NCBI GenBank assembly: GCA_024684065.1
Contig: JAIKXO010000095.1
Location: 1-24,215 of the forward strand
Direction of reading: 5' to 3'
Length of the DNA stretch: 24,215 nucleotides
Source: Lachnospiraceae bacterium
GTDB taxonomy: Bacteria; Bacillota_A; Clostridia; Lachnospirales; Lachnospiraceae
The notes beneath the pieces were generated by a model that saw only the letters and a list, made by a program, of their open reading frames with translations, was not told the origin of the DNA and ran no database searches. Positions 7,879-14,727 of the stretch are shown here, one piece after another. Each line of letters opens with the position of its first letter. Position 1 is the stretch's first letter. The position numbers and the translations under genes are program-made.

Positions 7879-7924
7879 CTGGTTATATCATTTACTCCTG
7901 TTCTGGTTATTATTATATATCCAG
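7878..7924. promoter_or_regulatory. Candidate MocR operator: two direct and one inverted repeat with promoter elements
   Basis: TCTGGTTAT occurs at 7878-7886 and 7902-7910, 24 bases apart, and the near-inverse ATATCCAG at 7917-7924. Two direct plus one inverted copy is, as I recall, the arrangement reported for PdxR-type MocR operators. On the minus strand TTGAAA with TATATA or TATAAT 18-20 bases on gives a plausible mocR promoter, covered by the repeats. Confidence 0.45.
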
Positions 7925-8045
7925 TTCTATGATAATCTTTCAAACGTCAGTTGTAAAGAGGGGCATTACTTCAGACAGGCTGCCCGGTGGTCAGACAGCA
8001 GAACTTAAACTGTCAGCGTACAGATCCTCAGCCGGATGAAGATGC

Positions 8046-8075
8046 CCGGTATAAGGGGGCAGTACCCTTTTCAAT
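8046..8075 (+). repeat. Degenerate partial copy of the 60-nt element
   Basis: The 30 bases before the first full repeat keep the end of the element: a G-run/C-run hairpin (GGGGGCAGTACCC) followed by TTTTCAATGGAG, equivalent to AGGGGCAAAAACCCC and TTCCAATGGAG in the full copies. Loop and stem bases differ, so hairpin shape is conserved more than sequence. Confidence 0.45.
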
Positions 8076-8195
8076 GGAGCCCCCGACTCTGAAGAGGGTA
8101 TGTCAGATATTTCAGGGGCAAAAACCCCTTCCAACGGAGCCCCCGACTCTGAAGAGGGTATGTCAGATATTTCAGGGGCAAAAACCCCTTCCAAT
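8076..8195 (+). promoter_or_regulatory. Tandem 60-nt structured leader repeats before the ECF S-component gene
   Basis: Two head-to-tail 60-nt units (8076-8135, 8136-8195) are identical except for their last base. Each begins GGAGCCCCC, contains GACTCTGAAGAGGG and ends with the hairpin GGGG-CAAAAA-CCCC and TTCCAAY. The next GGAG after the second unit is the start of the Shine-Dalgarno GGAGG (8196-8200), 8 bases before the ATG. Within a unit GCCCC near the 5' end can pair with GGGGC, which excludes the GGGG/CCCC hairpin, and CUUCC can pair with the GGAGG ribosome site. These are alternative folds of the kind used by riboswitches. It is not a riboswitch class I recognise. Confidence 0.6.
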
Positions 8196-8208
8196 GGAGG
8201 AAAAAGAA

Positions 8209-8733
8209 ATGGCTGTAAAAAGAAGCACTGAAACAATAAGATTAACAATAACAGCGGTATTTATGGCGCTTAATATCGCAATGTCTTCCTTCGGGATCCC
8301 CGTTCCGGGAGGCCATCTTTATCTCTGCGATGCTGTTATCTGTCTTGCGGCTATTCTTTTAAACCCGCTTGAAGCCTTTGTTGTTGGAGGAGTTGGATCT
8401 TTTCTGGGGGATCTGCTTTTTTATCCTCTCCCGATGTTTGTATCGCTTGTGACCCATGGCCTGCAGGCTGTAGCGATCTCGCTTATTTCGCACTATTCTT
8501 TAAAAAATCATCCCAGGCTTGCCTCAGGGATTGGCGTGACGGTCGGCGCCGTGATAATGGTCACGGGATATACCCTCGGAAAGATCTATGTATACAGCAC
8601 TCTGGAATATGCGATAATCAAGCTGCCCTATGAGATCGCACAGGCAGCTCTCGGAGCAGTGCTCGGAATGGTCCTCTGCTGGAAATGCGGGATACACAAC
8701 CTGTTTTCAAGGTTTGTTGAAGATCGGTATTAA
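8209..8733 (+). CDS. ECF transporter S component (vitamin-specific, HmpT/PdxU-like)
   Basis: A 174-residue integral membrane protein with about six hydrophobic segments, matching S components of energy-coupling-factor transporters, which bind a vitamin and dock to a shared EcfA/A'/T module. Diagnostic stretches are MSSFGIPVPGGHLYLCDAVI, a glycine-rich GGVGSFLGDLLFYP and SLVTHGLQAVAISLISH, like the COG4720 group (hydroxymethylpyrimidine or pyridoxine uptake). I chose the ATG at 8209 because GGAGGA lies 8 bases before it; a longer frame open from 7987 runs through the leader repeats and is not credible. The divergent MocR regulator makes vitamin B6-related uptake the favoured but unproven substrate. 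No ECF energising genes are in the window. Confidence 0.82.
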   Translation: MAVKRSTETIRLTITAVFMALNIAMSSFGIPVPGGHLYLCDAVICLAAILLNPLEAFVVGGVGSFLGDLLFYPLPMFVSLVTHGLQAVAISLISHYSLKNHPRLASGIGVTVGAVIMVTGYTLGKIYVYSTLEYAIIKLPYEIAQAALGAVLGMVLCWKCGIHNLFSRFVEDRY

Positions 8734-8800
8734 AACGGCGCGGCTTATCGCGGATCGAAGCGTTTTCCGTTAAAAAAACCGACCCGGCATACATAAACAG

Positions 8801-8839
8801 ACATCGGATAGACCGGCAGAAAACGGGTTTATCCGATGT
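8801..8839 (+). terminator. Hairpin between ECF S-component and YwlG genes
   Basis: Perfect 10-bp arms ACATCGGATA (8801-8810) and TATCCGATGT (8830-8839) with a 19-nt loop that can pair further (ACC/GGT). It lies 67 bases after the ECF stop and 26 before the third leader element. No U-run follows, so it may be an intrinsic terminator of reduced strength or part of the downstream leader structure. Confidence 0.45.
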
Positions 8840-8864
8840 TTGCGGATAAACCGCCGGGCGTTAA

Positions 8865-8925
8865 GGAGCCCCCCGACTCTGAAGAGGGTATGTCAGATAT
8901 TTCAGGGGCAAAAACCCCTTTCAAT
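8865..8925 (+). promoter_or_regulatory. Third copy of the structured leader repeat, before the YwlG-like gene
   Basis: A 61-nt copy, differing from the tandem units by one extra C in the C-run (six instead of five) and TTTCAAT for TTCCAAT. It again ends immediately before a ribosome site (GAGGAG, 8927-8932) 7 bases ahead of the ATG at 8940. The GGGG/CCCC hairpin and the alternative GCCCC/GGGGC pairing are unchanged. Recurrence at the same position relative to a second gene argues for a shared control element. Confidence 0.6.
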
Positions 8926-8939
8926 AGAGGAGAAAATAA

Positions 8940-9485
8940 ATGTACGAAGAACTTACAAAGCAGGCAGCTTTGGCTGTGGAAGAATTATGTGAAAAAGCAA
9001 AGCTTAAGGAAGGACAGCTCTTAGTGATCGGATGCTCCACCTCCGAGATCTTAGGAAGCAGGATCGGAACCAACTCGAGTCTCGAGGCGGCCGAAGCCGT
9101 CTTTTCCGGGATCTGCAGGGTGCTAAAAGAGCGGGGGATCCGGCTCGCGGTACAATGCTGTGAGCATCTGAACCGGGCCATAGTTCTTGAAAGAGAAGCG
9201 GCATCGGGCATGGAGATCGTAAATGTCGTTCCGCAGCCCAAGGCGGGTGGCTCCTTTGCCACTGCCGCCTGGAAGTATTTTGACGACCCCGTTGCGGTCG
9301 AAGAGATCAAAGCGGATGCCGGACTGGATATCGGAGATACCTTTATAGGAATGCATTTAAAGAAGGTTGCGGTTCCCGTCAGGCTCACAAACAGTGCCAT
9401 AGGAGAAGCCCATGTCACTGCCGCAAGGGTCCGTCCGAAATTTATTGGGGGCGTACGCGCTCAGTACGACGAGTCTCTGTTATAG
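8940..9485 (+). CDS. YwlG/UPF0340 (DUF436, TIGR01440) family protein
   Basis: The 181-residue protein matches the full length of the YwlG family: CSTSEILGSRIGTNSS near the N-terminus, LAVQCCEHLNRAIVLERE in the middle, and VVPQPKAGGSFATAAW followed by AIGEAHVTAARVRPKFIGG at the end. The family is conserved in Firmicutes, probably cytoplasmic, and as far as I know has no settled biochemical function. GAGGAG precedes the ATG by 7 bases. It shares a near-identical leader element with the upstream ECF S-component gene, so a role linked to the same vitamin or metabolite is a reasonable inference. It converges on the carboxypeptidase gene, 52 bases away. Confidence 0.88.
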   Translation: MYEELTKQAALAVEELCEKAKLKEGQLLVIGCSTSEILGSRIGTNSSLEAAEAVFSGICRVLKERGIRLAVQCCEHLNRAIVLEREAASGMEIVNVVPQPKAGGSFATAAWKYFDDPVAVEEIKADAGLDIGDTFIGMHLKKVAVPVRLTNSAIGEAHVTAARVRPKFIGGVRAQYDESLL

Positions 9486-9537
9486 GGATACGCGGATTAC
9501 AACGATCGGTATTTCCTGAAGCCGGCCCCGGTAAATA

Positions 9538-11097
9538 TTATTTAAACCACTCCTCGGCATCCTGCCTGAATTTATCAAATGAAGATTTCTCCATATAAAA
9601 CATGTGGCCCGAGGGATAATAAGTAAACCGCAGGTTATTTTCCCTTTCGTCATCTACGAAAACGTGATTGTAAACCCATTCGGCCGAATAGAACGGCGTT
9701 GCTCCGTCATAGTAGCCGCACAGGACCCATATCTTTAAGAAGGGGTTCTTTGACATACAGTTATAAACAGTCTCCTCCTGAGAGATCAGTCCACCGTAAT
9801 CCACCAGGCTCCATTCACTGTTCACTTCAAGAGAAAGCGGTATAAACGGCCGGTCGGTCCTGAATCCAAGCTCCTGTGTGAGATACTTCTGATAGGAACC
9901 GAAAAGGGCGATCTCAGCTGAAAAACCGGAGGGATCACTGGTTCCGTCTGTTATACTTCCTGCGGTAACAGGTCCCGTGATACGTCCGTCATATCGTCCG
10001 ATCACCAGCTTATCTTCTTTTAAAAGCTCTTTCGCAAAATCCTCAAATTCAATCCTTAAGTTCGAATCTGCCACATAGTCCTCAGATAAGCCTGTGTAGC
10101 CCGCAAGCCTGCCGGCGAGCTCATCCTGCTTATTCTTATCCAGCTTCCTGCCCAGATACAATGCCGGAACATACTCTTTCTCCACAAAGGAGCGGACCTC
10201 CTCAAGATAGTCTTCAAGTTCCATCTCCTGATATTCCCCGGCAAGCTTACCGTGATACCATGCATCAGCCGCATATGTCGGAACGAAAGAAGCATACGGG
10301 ATATCATTTCCTCCGCCGTTAAATACGGCTGCATAATTGTTGACGGAAGAAACAAGCATAAGACCGTTTATATACATGGAATACCGGCTCGACAGATAAT
10401 CACACAGGCCTACCGCTCTCGTAGTACCATAAGACTCCCCGGCGATATATTTGGGTGAACCCCATCTTTTATGCCTGTTTATGTATAACCGGATAAAATC
10501 ACCTACTGTGCGGATATCATTCTCATATCCGATAAAGTCCCCTGTCTCATCTTCATTCAGTGCATGAGAATATCCGGTTCCCACAGGATCTATGAACACA
10601 AGATCAGTCATATCAAGGATCGAATTCTCATTATCAACTACCTCAGCCGGAAGAGATACGGCGTATCCCGTCTCATCGATCTCAGGTCTGCGGGGGCCGA
10701 GACATCCGAACTGAATATAGAAGCTGCTTGCACCCGGACCACCGTTGAAGGCAAACGTAATGGGACGGGCACTTACGTCCTCTGCATCATCCCTTGTATA
10801 TGCGGTATAAAACATCCGGCATATACTGCCGCCGCTTTCAAGGTCTATCATCGCTGCCTCCGCGGTATAAGGTATCTTTTCTCCCTTTATGGTCACCTCA
10901 TGTCTGGTGGTGACTATGTTATCGCCGGATAATCCTGCTTCCTCTGCGGCATCAGCCGGCTCTGAAGTCTGCACTTCCTCCGATGCGGCCGGTGCTTCCG
11001 AATCCTGCAGCGTGTCGTTTTCTGCCGCAAAAACCCCTGCCGGCCACACACCCAAAAGCAATCCAACAACCATAAGCAACGCAATCTTTCTTTTCAT
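9538..11097 (-). CDS. Secreted S10-family serine carboxypeptidase
   Basis: A 519-residue exported peptidase with a signal peptide (MKRK plus hydrophobic core, likely cut near GVFAA). An acidic, Ala/Glu-rich linker to about residue 60 precedes the S10 α/β-hydrolase domain. The family hallmarks are FNGGPGASSF (oxyanion region, 117-126), GYSHA, the nucleophile elbow GESYGT with Ser222, CGYYDGATP with Asp464 and SGHMFY with His498, so the catalytic triad is intact. Expected activity is removal of C-terminal residues from peptides outside the cell. AAGGAGGA precedes the ATG. It appears monocistronic, with its own extended -10 promoter, and diverges from the sigma-factor cassette. Confidence 0.93.
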   Translation of the reverse strand: MKRKIALLMVVGLLLGVWPAGVFAAENDTLQDSEAPAASEEVQTSEPADAAEEAGLSGDNIVTTRHEVTIKGEKIPYTAEAAMIDLESGGSICRMFYTAYTRDDAEDVSARPITFAFNGGPGASSFYIQFGCLGPRRPEIDETGYAVSLPAEVVDNENSILDMTDLVFIDPVGTGYSHALNEDETGDFIGYENDIRTVGDFIRLYINRHKRWGSPKYIAGESYGTTRAVGLCDYLSSRYSMYINGLMLVSSVNNYAAVFNGGGNDIPYASFVPTYAADAWYHGKLAGEYQEMELEDYLEEVRSFVEKEYVPALYLGRKLDKNKQDELAGRLAGYTGLSEDYVADSNLRIEFEDFAKELLKEDKLVIGRYDGRITGPVTAGSITDGTSDPSGFSAEIALFGSYQKYLTQELGFRTDRPFIPLSLEVNSEWSLVDYGGLISQEETVYNCMSKNPFLKIWVLCGYYDGATPFYSAEWVYNHVFVDDERENNLRFTYYPSGHMFYMEKSSFDKFRQDAEEWFK

Positions 11098-11183
11098 GTA
11101 CCATCCTCCTTTTTACCCGGCCTTTTTATGTTCAGCCTGTAATGCTTACCGTCATCAGCCTTCAATGACACTGTTCTGTTTTT

Positions 11184-11192
11184 ATTATATCA
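11184..11192 (-). promoter_or_regulatory. Extended -10 promoter of the carboxypeptidase gene
   Basis: TGATATAAT on the minus strand (TATAAT at 11189-11184) about 85 bases upstream of the ATG at 11097. There is no strong -35, consistent with an extended -10 promoter. Confidence 0.5.
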
Positions 11193-11343
11193 GATACGGC
11201 CGGAATAGTCATTTGAATCCAAAGGACAGTGAAACCGGTTGAAAATATGTTGTTTGCAAATATTGCCCGTTGTTTTTTAATCTTTTCAGTAACAAAAGAA
11301 ATCGATCAATTCCGGCAGGAATTGGCGAATAAAGGCATAAGCC

Positions 11344-11952
11344 ATGTACTATGACGAATCCGACGAAACAATATACTCCCGCTTTCTTGCGGAGAAAGAC
11401 GAAAACGACCTCCTGATCCTGATCGAACGGTACAGGGAAAGCCTTACACTGTTCCTGAACGGCTTTGTAAATAACATGGGCGATGCAGAGGAGCTGATGA
11501 TGGATGCGTTTGCGGAGGCTGCCGCGGGGCCGACCCTGTTTTCCTCAAAGAGTTCCTTTAAGACATGGCTCTTCTCCATTGGAAAGAAGCTTGCCCTGAT
11601 GCATATCAGAAAGACTAAGAGGTTCGTTCCGGCAGCATCCGCCTTTCGAAATGATAAAGAATCCCTGCGGAAGGACAAGCCTGAAGAGGAACTGCCGGAT
11701 GAAAAGAAGCCCTCACCGGAGCTTGAGATCCTTAAGTCGGAGCAAAACCGCCTGCTTTACGAGGCGATGGCAGGGCTGAACGATGAATATCGCAGGATAC
11801 TGATACTTTTATATTTTGAGGGTATGTCCCATGAGGAGGCAGAACAGGTCATGGGAAAGAGCAGGAGACAGGTTTATCATCTGGCGGAGCGCTCCCGCTC
11901 GGCGTTAAAAGAACAGCTTAAAAGAATGGGGTTTGAATATGAGGAGCTCTGA
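11344..11952 (+). CDS. ECF-type RNA polymerase sigma factor
   Basis: A 202-residue sigma-70 family protein with the two-domain ECF layout. Region 2 spans about residues 25-95 (LLILIERYRESLTLFLNGFV, DAEELMMDAFAEAA, TWLFSIGKKLALMHIRK). A charged linker with KPEEELPDEKKPSPELE follows. Region 4 spans about 135-195 (LYEAMAGLNDEYRRILILLY, the helix-turn-helix SHEEAEQVMGKSRRQVYHLA). It should direct RNA polymerase to a small regulon, perhaps including its own cassette. The ATG has only a weak AAAGG site. It overlaps the next gene by 14 bases, which is typical of a sigma factor translationally coupled to its anti-sigma partner, and the cassette ends with a PrsW-like protease. Confidence 0.9.
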   Translation: MYYDESDETIYSRFLAEKDENDLLILIERYRESLTLFLNGFVNNMGDAEELMMDAFAEAAAGPTLFSSKSSFKTWLFSIGKKLALMHIRKTKRFVPAASAFRNDKESLRKDKPEEELPDEKKPSPELEILKSEQNRLLYEAMAGLNDEYRRILILLYFEGMSHEEAEQVMGKSRRQVYHLAERSRSALKEQLKRMGFEYEEL

Positions 11953-12250
11953 GGAATTGCTTAAAGAGGTCATGAATAGATCGGAAACAGTAAGGGAGAA
12001 ACGGAGCCTTAAAAAGCGCATTATAGCGGACGGGACGGCAGGCGTTTTGTGCCTTGTCCTTATGTCAGCCGCCTTTTTCAGTCTCCCGCGTCTTGCGCCG
12101 GGGGCGCAGGGTGCCGGAATGCAGCAATACGGCAGCCTGCTGTTGGCCTCCCCGTATATCGGGTATATCGTGGTCTGTCTGCTTGGCTTCGGGCTGGGGG
12201 TCTGCGTCACTCTGCTGCTTATTCATCTGCGATGGTTTATAAAGAAATGA
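11939..12250 (+). CDS. Small two-TM membrane protein, candidate anti-sigma factor
   Basis: I do not recognise the family. From the ATG at 11939 (a TTG at 11933 is also possible) it encodes 103 residues. An N-terminal basic, helical, presumably cytoplasmic stretch of about 30 residues (SEELLKEVMNRSETVREKRS) comes first. Two membrane segments follow, at about 31-50 and 71-95, separated by a short Gly/Ala/Gln-rich loop. It overlaps the sigma gene stop by 14 bases, so translation is probably coupled. By position it is the likely anti-sigma factor or regulatory partner, and with PrsW in the same cassette it is also the likely protease substrate. It lacks a recognisable zinc-binding anti-sigma motif (no HxxxCxxC), so this role is inference from context. 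Confidence 0.7.
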   Translation: MRSSEELLKEVMNRSETVREKRSLKKRIIADGTAGVLCLVLMSAAFFSLPRLAPGAQGAGMQQYGSLLLASPYIGYIVVCLLGFGLGVCVTLLLIHLRWFIKK

Positions 12251-12311
12251 AGTCTGTGCCCGGGCGCACAATTCGCCGCTTTAAATCGGCGCAAAAGGAA
12301 ATGATTACAGA

Positions 12312-13268
12312 ATGCCTCTGAATGATTATATCCCCACGCTTATCCAAATTATAGTGGACATTTATATACTGATCCGCCTGTATCAGCTGACGAATAAGGC
12401 AGGGCGCAGCGTCCGGCTTATATTCTTTGCCTTTGCGGTGACAGCCTCTCTCCTGACCAGCTTTTACTGGGTCGCTTATGACCTTCTGCATCCCATGACC
12501 CGTATGCCCTTTGCGGCCAACGAAATCGCGGAGTGGGCTATCTTTCTGTCGCTTGCGTCCTCGATCGTATCGGTTGCCGGAGTATTTTCAGTACCGGCAA
12601 AACGGGAGACGATCTGTGCCCTGGCATTTTTAACCGCAAATGTCGCCCTGTGGATAACCTGGTCCGGCGAATGGGCGCAGGATATCATAACCGGCATCGT
12701 AATGGGCTATTTTTTCTTCTTCCTGACAAGTTACATGAAACAGACAGGGGCACTTCCCGCTCCTGCATTGAGACTGCTTGAAATCGTATGTATCATCGTC
12801 ATTGCGGCAAATATAGCAACGATATTTGTTCCCGATCACCTTAAGAATACGACAGATCTGGCTGCCTATCTGCTGATGCTTGCCGCAGATCTGTATCTTA
12901 TATACAGAGTTATCCTCACATTTTCACGTCAGGAGCCGCATAGAATCCGTATGCGGTTTCTGCATGAGAGGAACGCTTTCAGGTCCCTCCCTTCCCCTGC
13001 TTCAGGGAAGGATCCCGAACTCTCCATAAGCCTTTCCTTTGCCGTATATGCCTGGAGCTCTTTGTTCCTTTACATGAGCGCAGGGCTTTTTTATAACATT
13101 GCAAGCCTCTTCTGCTCATTTTCATGGCTTCTGATGTTCGCTGCTCTGCGGTACGGACCGGACATTGACCGCATGGAAAGATCGAAAATCAGTTCTGAAG
13201 AAGATATCGCAGACCCTCCAAAACAGAATCGCCCTCTTATGCGGAATGTTAAGGAGGTGCTCAGATGA
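12312..13268 (+). CDS. Polytopic membrane protein of the sigma/PrsW cassette
   Basis: The 318-residue protein is of unrecognised family with about eight hydrophobic segments in two blocks (roughly 8-22, 35-57, 71-94, 100-117, 121-141, 153-170, 179-200 and 240-285). A basic cytoplasmic loop (PHRIRMRFLHERNAFRSL) and a polar C-terminal tail are also seen. No catalytic motif is apparent. An AAAGGA ribosome site lies upstream. Its last codons overlap the PrsW-like gene start in an ATGA arrangement, with the AAGGAGG for that gene inside this one, so the two are made together. It could be the signal sensor of the cassette or a scaffold for the protease. Confidence 0.72.
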   Translation: MPLNDYIPTLIQIIVDIYILIRLYQLTNKAGRSVRLIFFAFAVTASLLTSFYWVAYDLLHPMTRMPFAANEIAEWAIFLSLASSIVSVAGVFSVPAKRETICALAFLTANVALWITWSGEWAQDIITGIVMGYFFFFLTSYMKQTGALPAPALRLLEIVCIIVIAANIATIFVPDHLKNTTDLAAYLLMLAADLYLIYRVILTFSRQEPHRIRMRFLHERNAFRSLPSPASGKDPELSISLSFAVYAWSSLFLYMSAGLFYNIASLFCSFSWLLMFAALRYGPDIDRMERSKISSEEDIADPPKQNRPLMRNVKEVLR

Positions 13269-13960
13269 TCTATGCGGAGAACATCCTCTTATGTATCGCC
13301 ATACCGCTTATCGTATCCCTCTTTTTTACCCATGGCAGTGTCAGAAGGTATATGGGGGCTTTTCTCACAGGGATGGGGATGTGCCTGATATCGGCCTATA
13401 TAGACGGCTTCCTTTCGGTAGCGACCGGTGCGGGGGAAAAAGATACTGCCGTATTCCTCTCCCCTGTCGTGGAAGAGCTTATGAAACTTCTGCCCCTTAT
13501 ACTTTTTATGATCATGCTCGAAGCGGAGGATACGATGCTTACCATGCTGGCGGTCGCGATCGGAGCGGGCTTCGCAACCTTTGAGAACTGCTGCTATATC
13601 CTGACTGCCGGTGCCGGGAACCTGGGATATGTCCTTATAAGGGGCCTTGCGGTGGGAATCATGCATATCGTAAGCATACTGGCTCTATCCATCTGGTTCG
13701 TAATGGCAAAACGGCTTAAGGTGTTTTCCGTTCCGGCGGTTTCGGTGGGAGTGTCGATCGCGATGATCTTCCATGCGCTTTATAACCTGTTAGTATCAGA
13801 ACCGGGCATATCCACGACGATCGGGTTTGCACTGCCGTTACTTGCTTCCGCGGGACTCTTCCTCCTGTACCGAAGGCTGCCGTTTGGGCTGGTAAGCCAA
13901 AACAATCCTCACCTTTTCTCAAAGAATCCTGCTGACTCCGGAGGAGCTGAACAGTACTGA
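13265..13960 (+). CDS. PrsW-family intramembrane metalloprotease
   Basis: A 231-residue polytopic membrane protein with all PrsW signature motifs. VVEELMK gives the EExxK motif (E70, E71, K74), AGFATFENCCYI contains Glu107 and Asn108, RGLAVGIMHIVS has His134, and IFHALYNL has His170. In Bacillus subtilis PrsW makes the site-1 cut in the anti-sigma factor RsiW and so frees SigW; here it sits with an ECF sigma gene and a small membrane protein, so a similar pathway is likely. The start ATG overlaps the preceding stop (ATGA) and has AAGGAGG upstream. About seven membrane segments are present and the length matches the family. Confidence 0.88.
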   Translation: MIYAENILLCIAIPLIVSLFFTHGSVRRYMGAFLTGMGMCLISAYIDGFLSVATGAGEKDTAVFLSPVVEELMKLLPLILFMIMLEAEDTMLTMLAVAIGAGFATFENCCYILTAGAGNLGYVLIRGLAVGIMHIVSILALSIWFVMAKRLKVFSVPAVSVGVSIAMIFHALYNLLVSEPGISTTIGFALPLLASAGLFLLYRRLPFGLVSQNNPHLFSKNPADSGGAEQY

Positions 13961-14261
13961 TGCTCCGGCTGTCTGTTATACTTCCGTTCCTGTCATTTCG
14001 GGTACCGCCAGGGGACAATAATTGTCCGTAATCAGTCCCTGATCAGTCAACCGATAATATCCACCAGGCATAAGCATTATAGATTTCGGGCATGTTGCAC
14101 AAAAAAAAGATGTAAAATTTGTATATTATTTTTGATAAAACAGGTGGGTAAAATCCGCTTCTGCTGCAACTAATAGATGTAACAAAAAAGATCCAAACGG
14201 AAGGATCGGGGAATAACAATTTGATGAAACCTGGCAGAGGTACTATCCATGAAATATACAG
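13961..14261. other. Intergenic region after the PrsW gene
   Basis: About 300 bases without a credible gene. It contains a 15-base near-palindrome GGACAATAATTGTCC (14013-14027), nested with a competing pair GGGAC (14012-14016)/GTCCC (14035-14039), possibly ending the sigma cassette transcript although no U-run follows. The AT-rich stretch at 14090-14150 could hold the promoter of the next plus-strand gene, but I see no well-spaced -35/-10 pair. Confidence 0.4.
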
Positions 14262-14718
14262 ATGAAGAAGCGCCTGCCTTTTTACGGCGCTGATCGCGGC
14301 GATCAGCCTGATGCCCGGGGAGCTCTCCGGAGCGTATTCCCAAAGATCGGTCTACGGCGCCTTTTTGCTGAGTCCGCAGGCAGGCGGTTATGTGCTGGCT
14401 GCGGTGATCGCCTTTGTGATAGGCGTGGTGTTTACGCTTTTGTGCCAGAGATACCGGAAAAAATCCTCTCCGGGGATTAGGGCTTTAAGCGGCCTTGAAA
14501 AACGGGGGCATTTTTCGGACAGGATACTGTTTAGCGTCACCGGCGGGACTATGGAGGAAGGCTCGAGTGAAGTACGGACACAGGAAGGAACCTGCCCGTA
14601 CTGCCGGAAAAATACCAGGTATAAGGTCACCGTAACCCGATACACGGAAAACGGCCCCCGGGAGGATACCTACTATGAGTGTGTCCGGTGCGGACGCGAA
14701 GAGCGTCCTGTAATTTGA
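14262..14718 (+). pseudogene. Membrane zinc-ribbon protein with a frameshift in its signal peptide
   Basis: Reading from the ATG at 14262 gives MKKRLPF, then leaves frame at the T5 run 14279-14283. With four Ts the frame reads MKKRLPFTALIAAISLMPGE, a normal signal or anchor segment, and continues through a second membrane segment (YVLAAVIAFVIGVVFTLL) to the stop at 14718, about 151 residues. The end carries a CPYC…CVRC zinc ribbon. As given, only an internal ATG at 14311 opens the rest, yielding 135 residues without the first hydrophobic segment. The gene may be inactive, may use the internal start, or the extra T may be a sequencing error. Function is unknown. It converges on the TPM-domain gene, which also ends in a zinc ribbon. 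Confidence 0.6.
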
Positions 14719-14727
14719 AAGGACAAT

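Noticed and set aside
8076..8195. Known riboswitch classes (TPP, THF, preQ1, ZTP, fluoride, SAM)
   Set aside because: None of the conserved cores I know for these classes is present in the repeats.
7987..8208. Longer N-terminus for the ECF S component, starting at 7987
   Set aside because: It would translate the 60-nt leader repeats as protein and lacks a ribosome site; the ATG at 8209 has GGAGGA and gives a normal family N-terminus.
8076..8925. CRISPR array
   Set aside because: The tandem units are 60 nt with no unique spacers between them, and no cas genes are near.
10889..11242. Plus-strand frame opposite the carboxypeptidase start
   Set aside because: It is an antisense shadow of the signal peptide and linker with no ribosome site or family features.
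11230..11256. SigW-type autoregulatory promoter (TGAAAC) upstream of the ECF sigma gene
   Set aside because: TGAAAC is present at 11230-11235, but the base block 16-17 nt downstream is GTTT and not CGTA, so the -10 element is missing.
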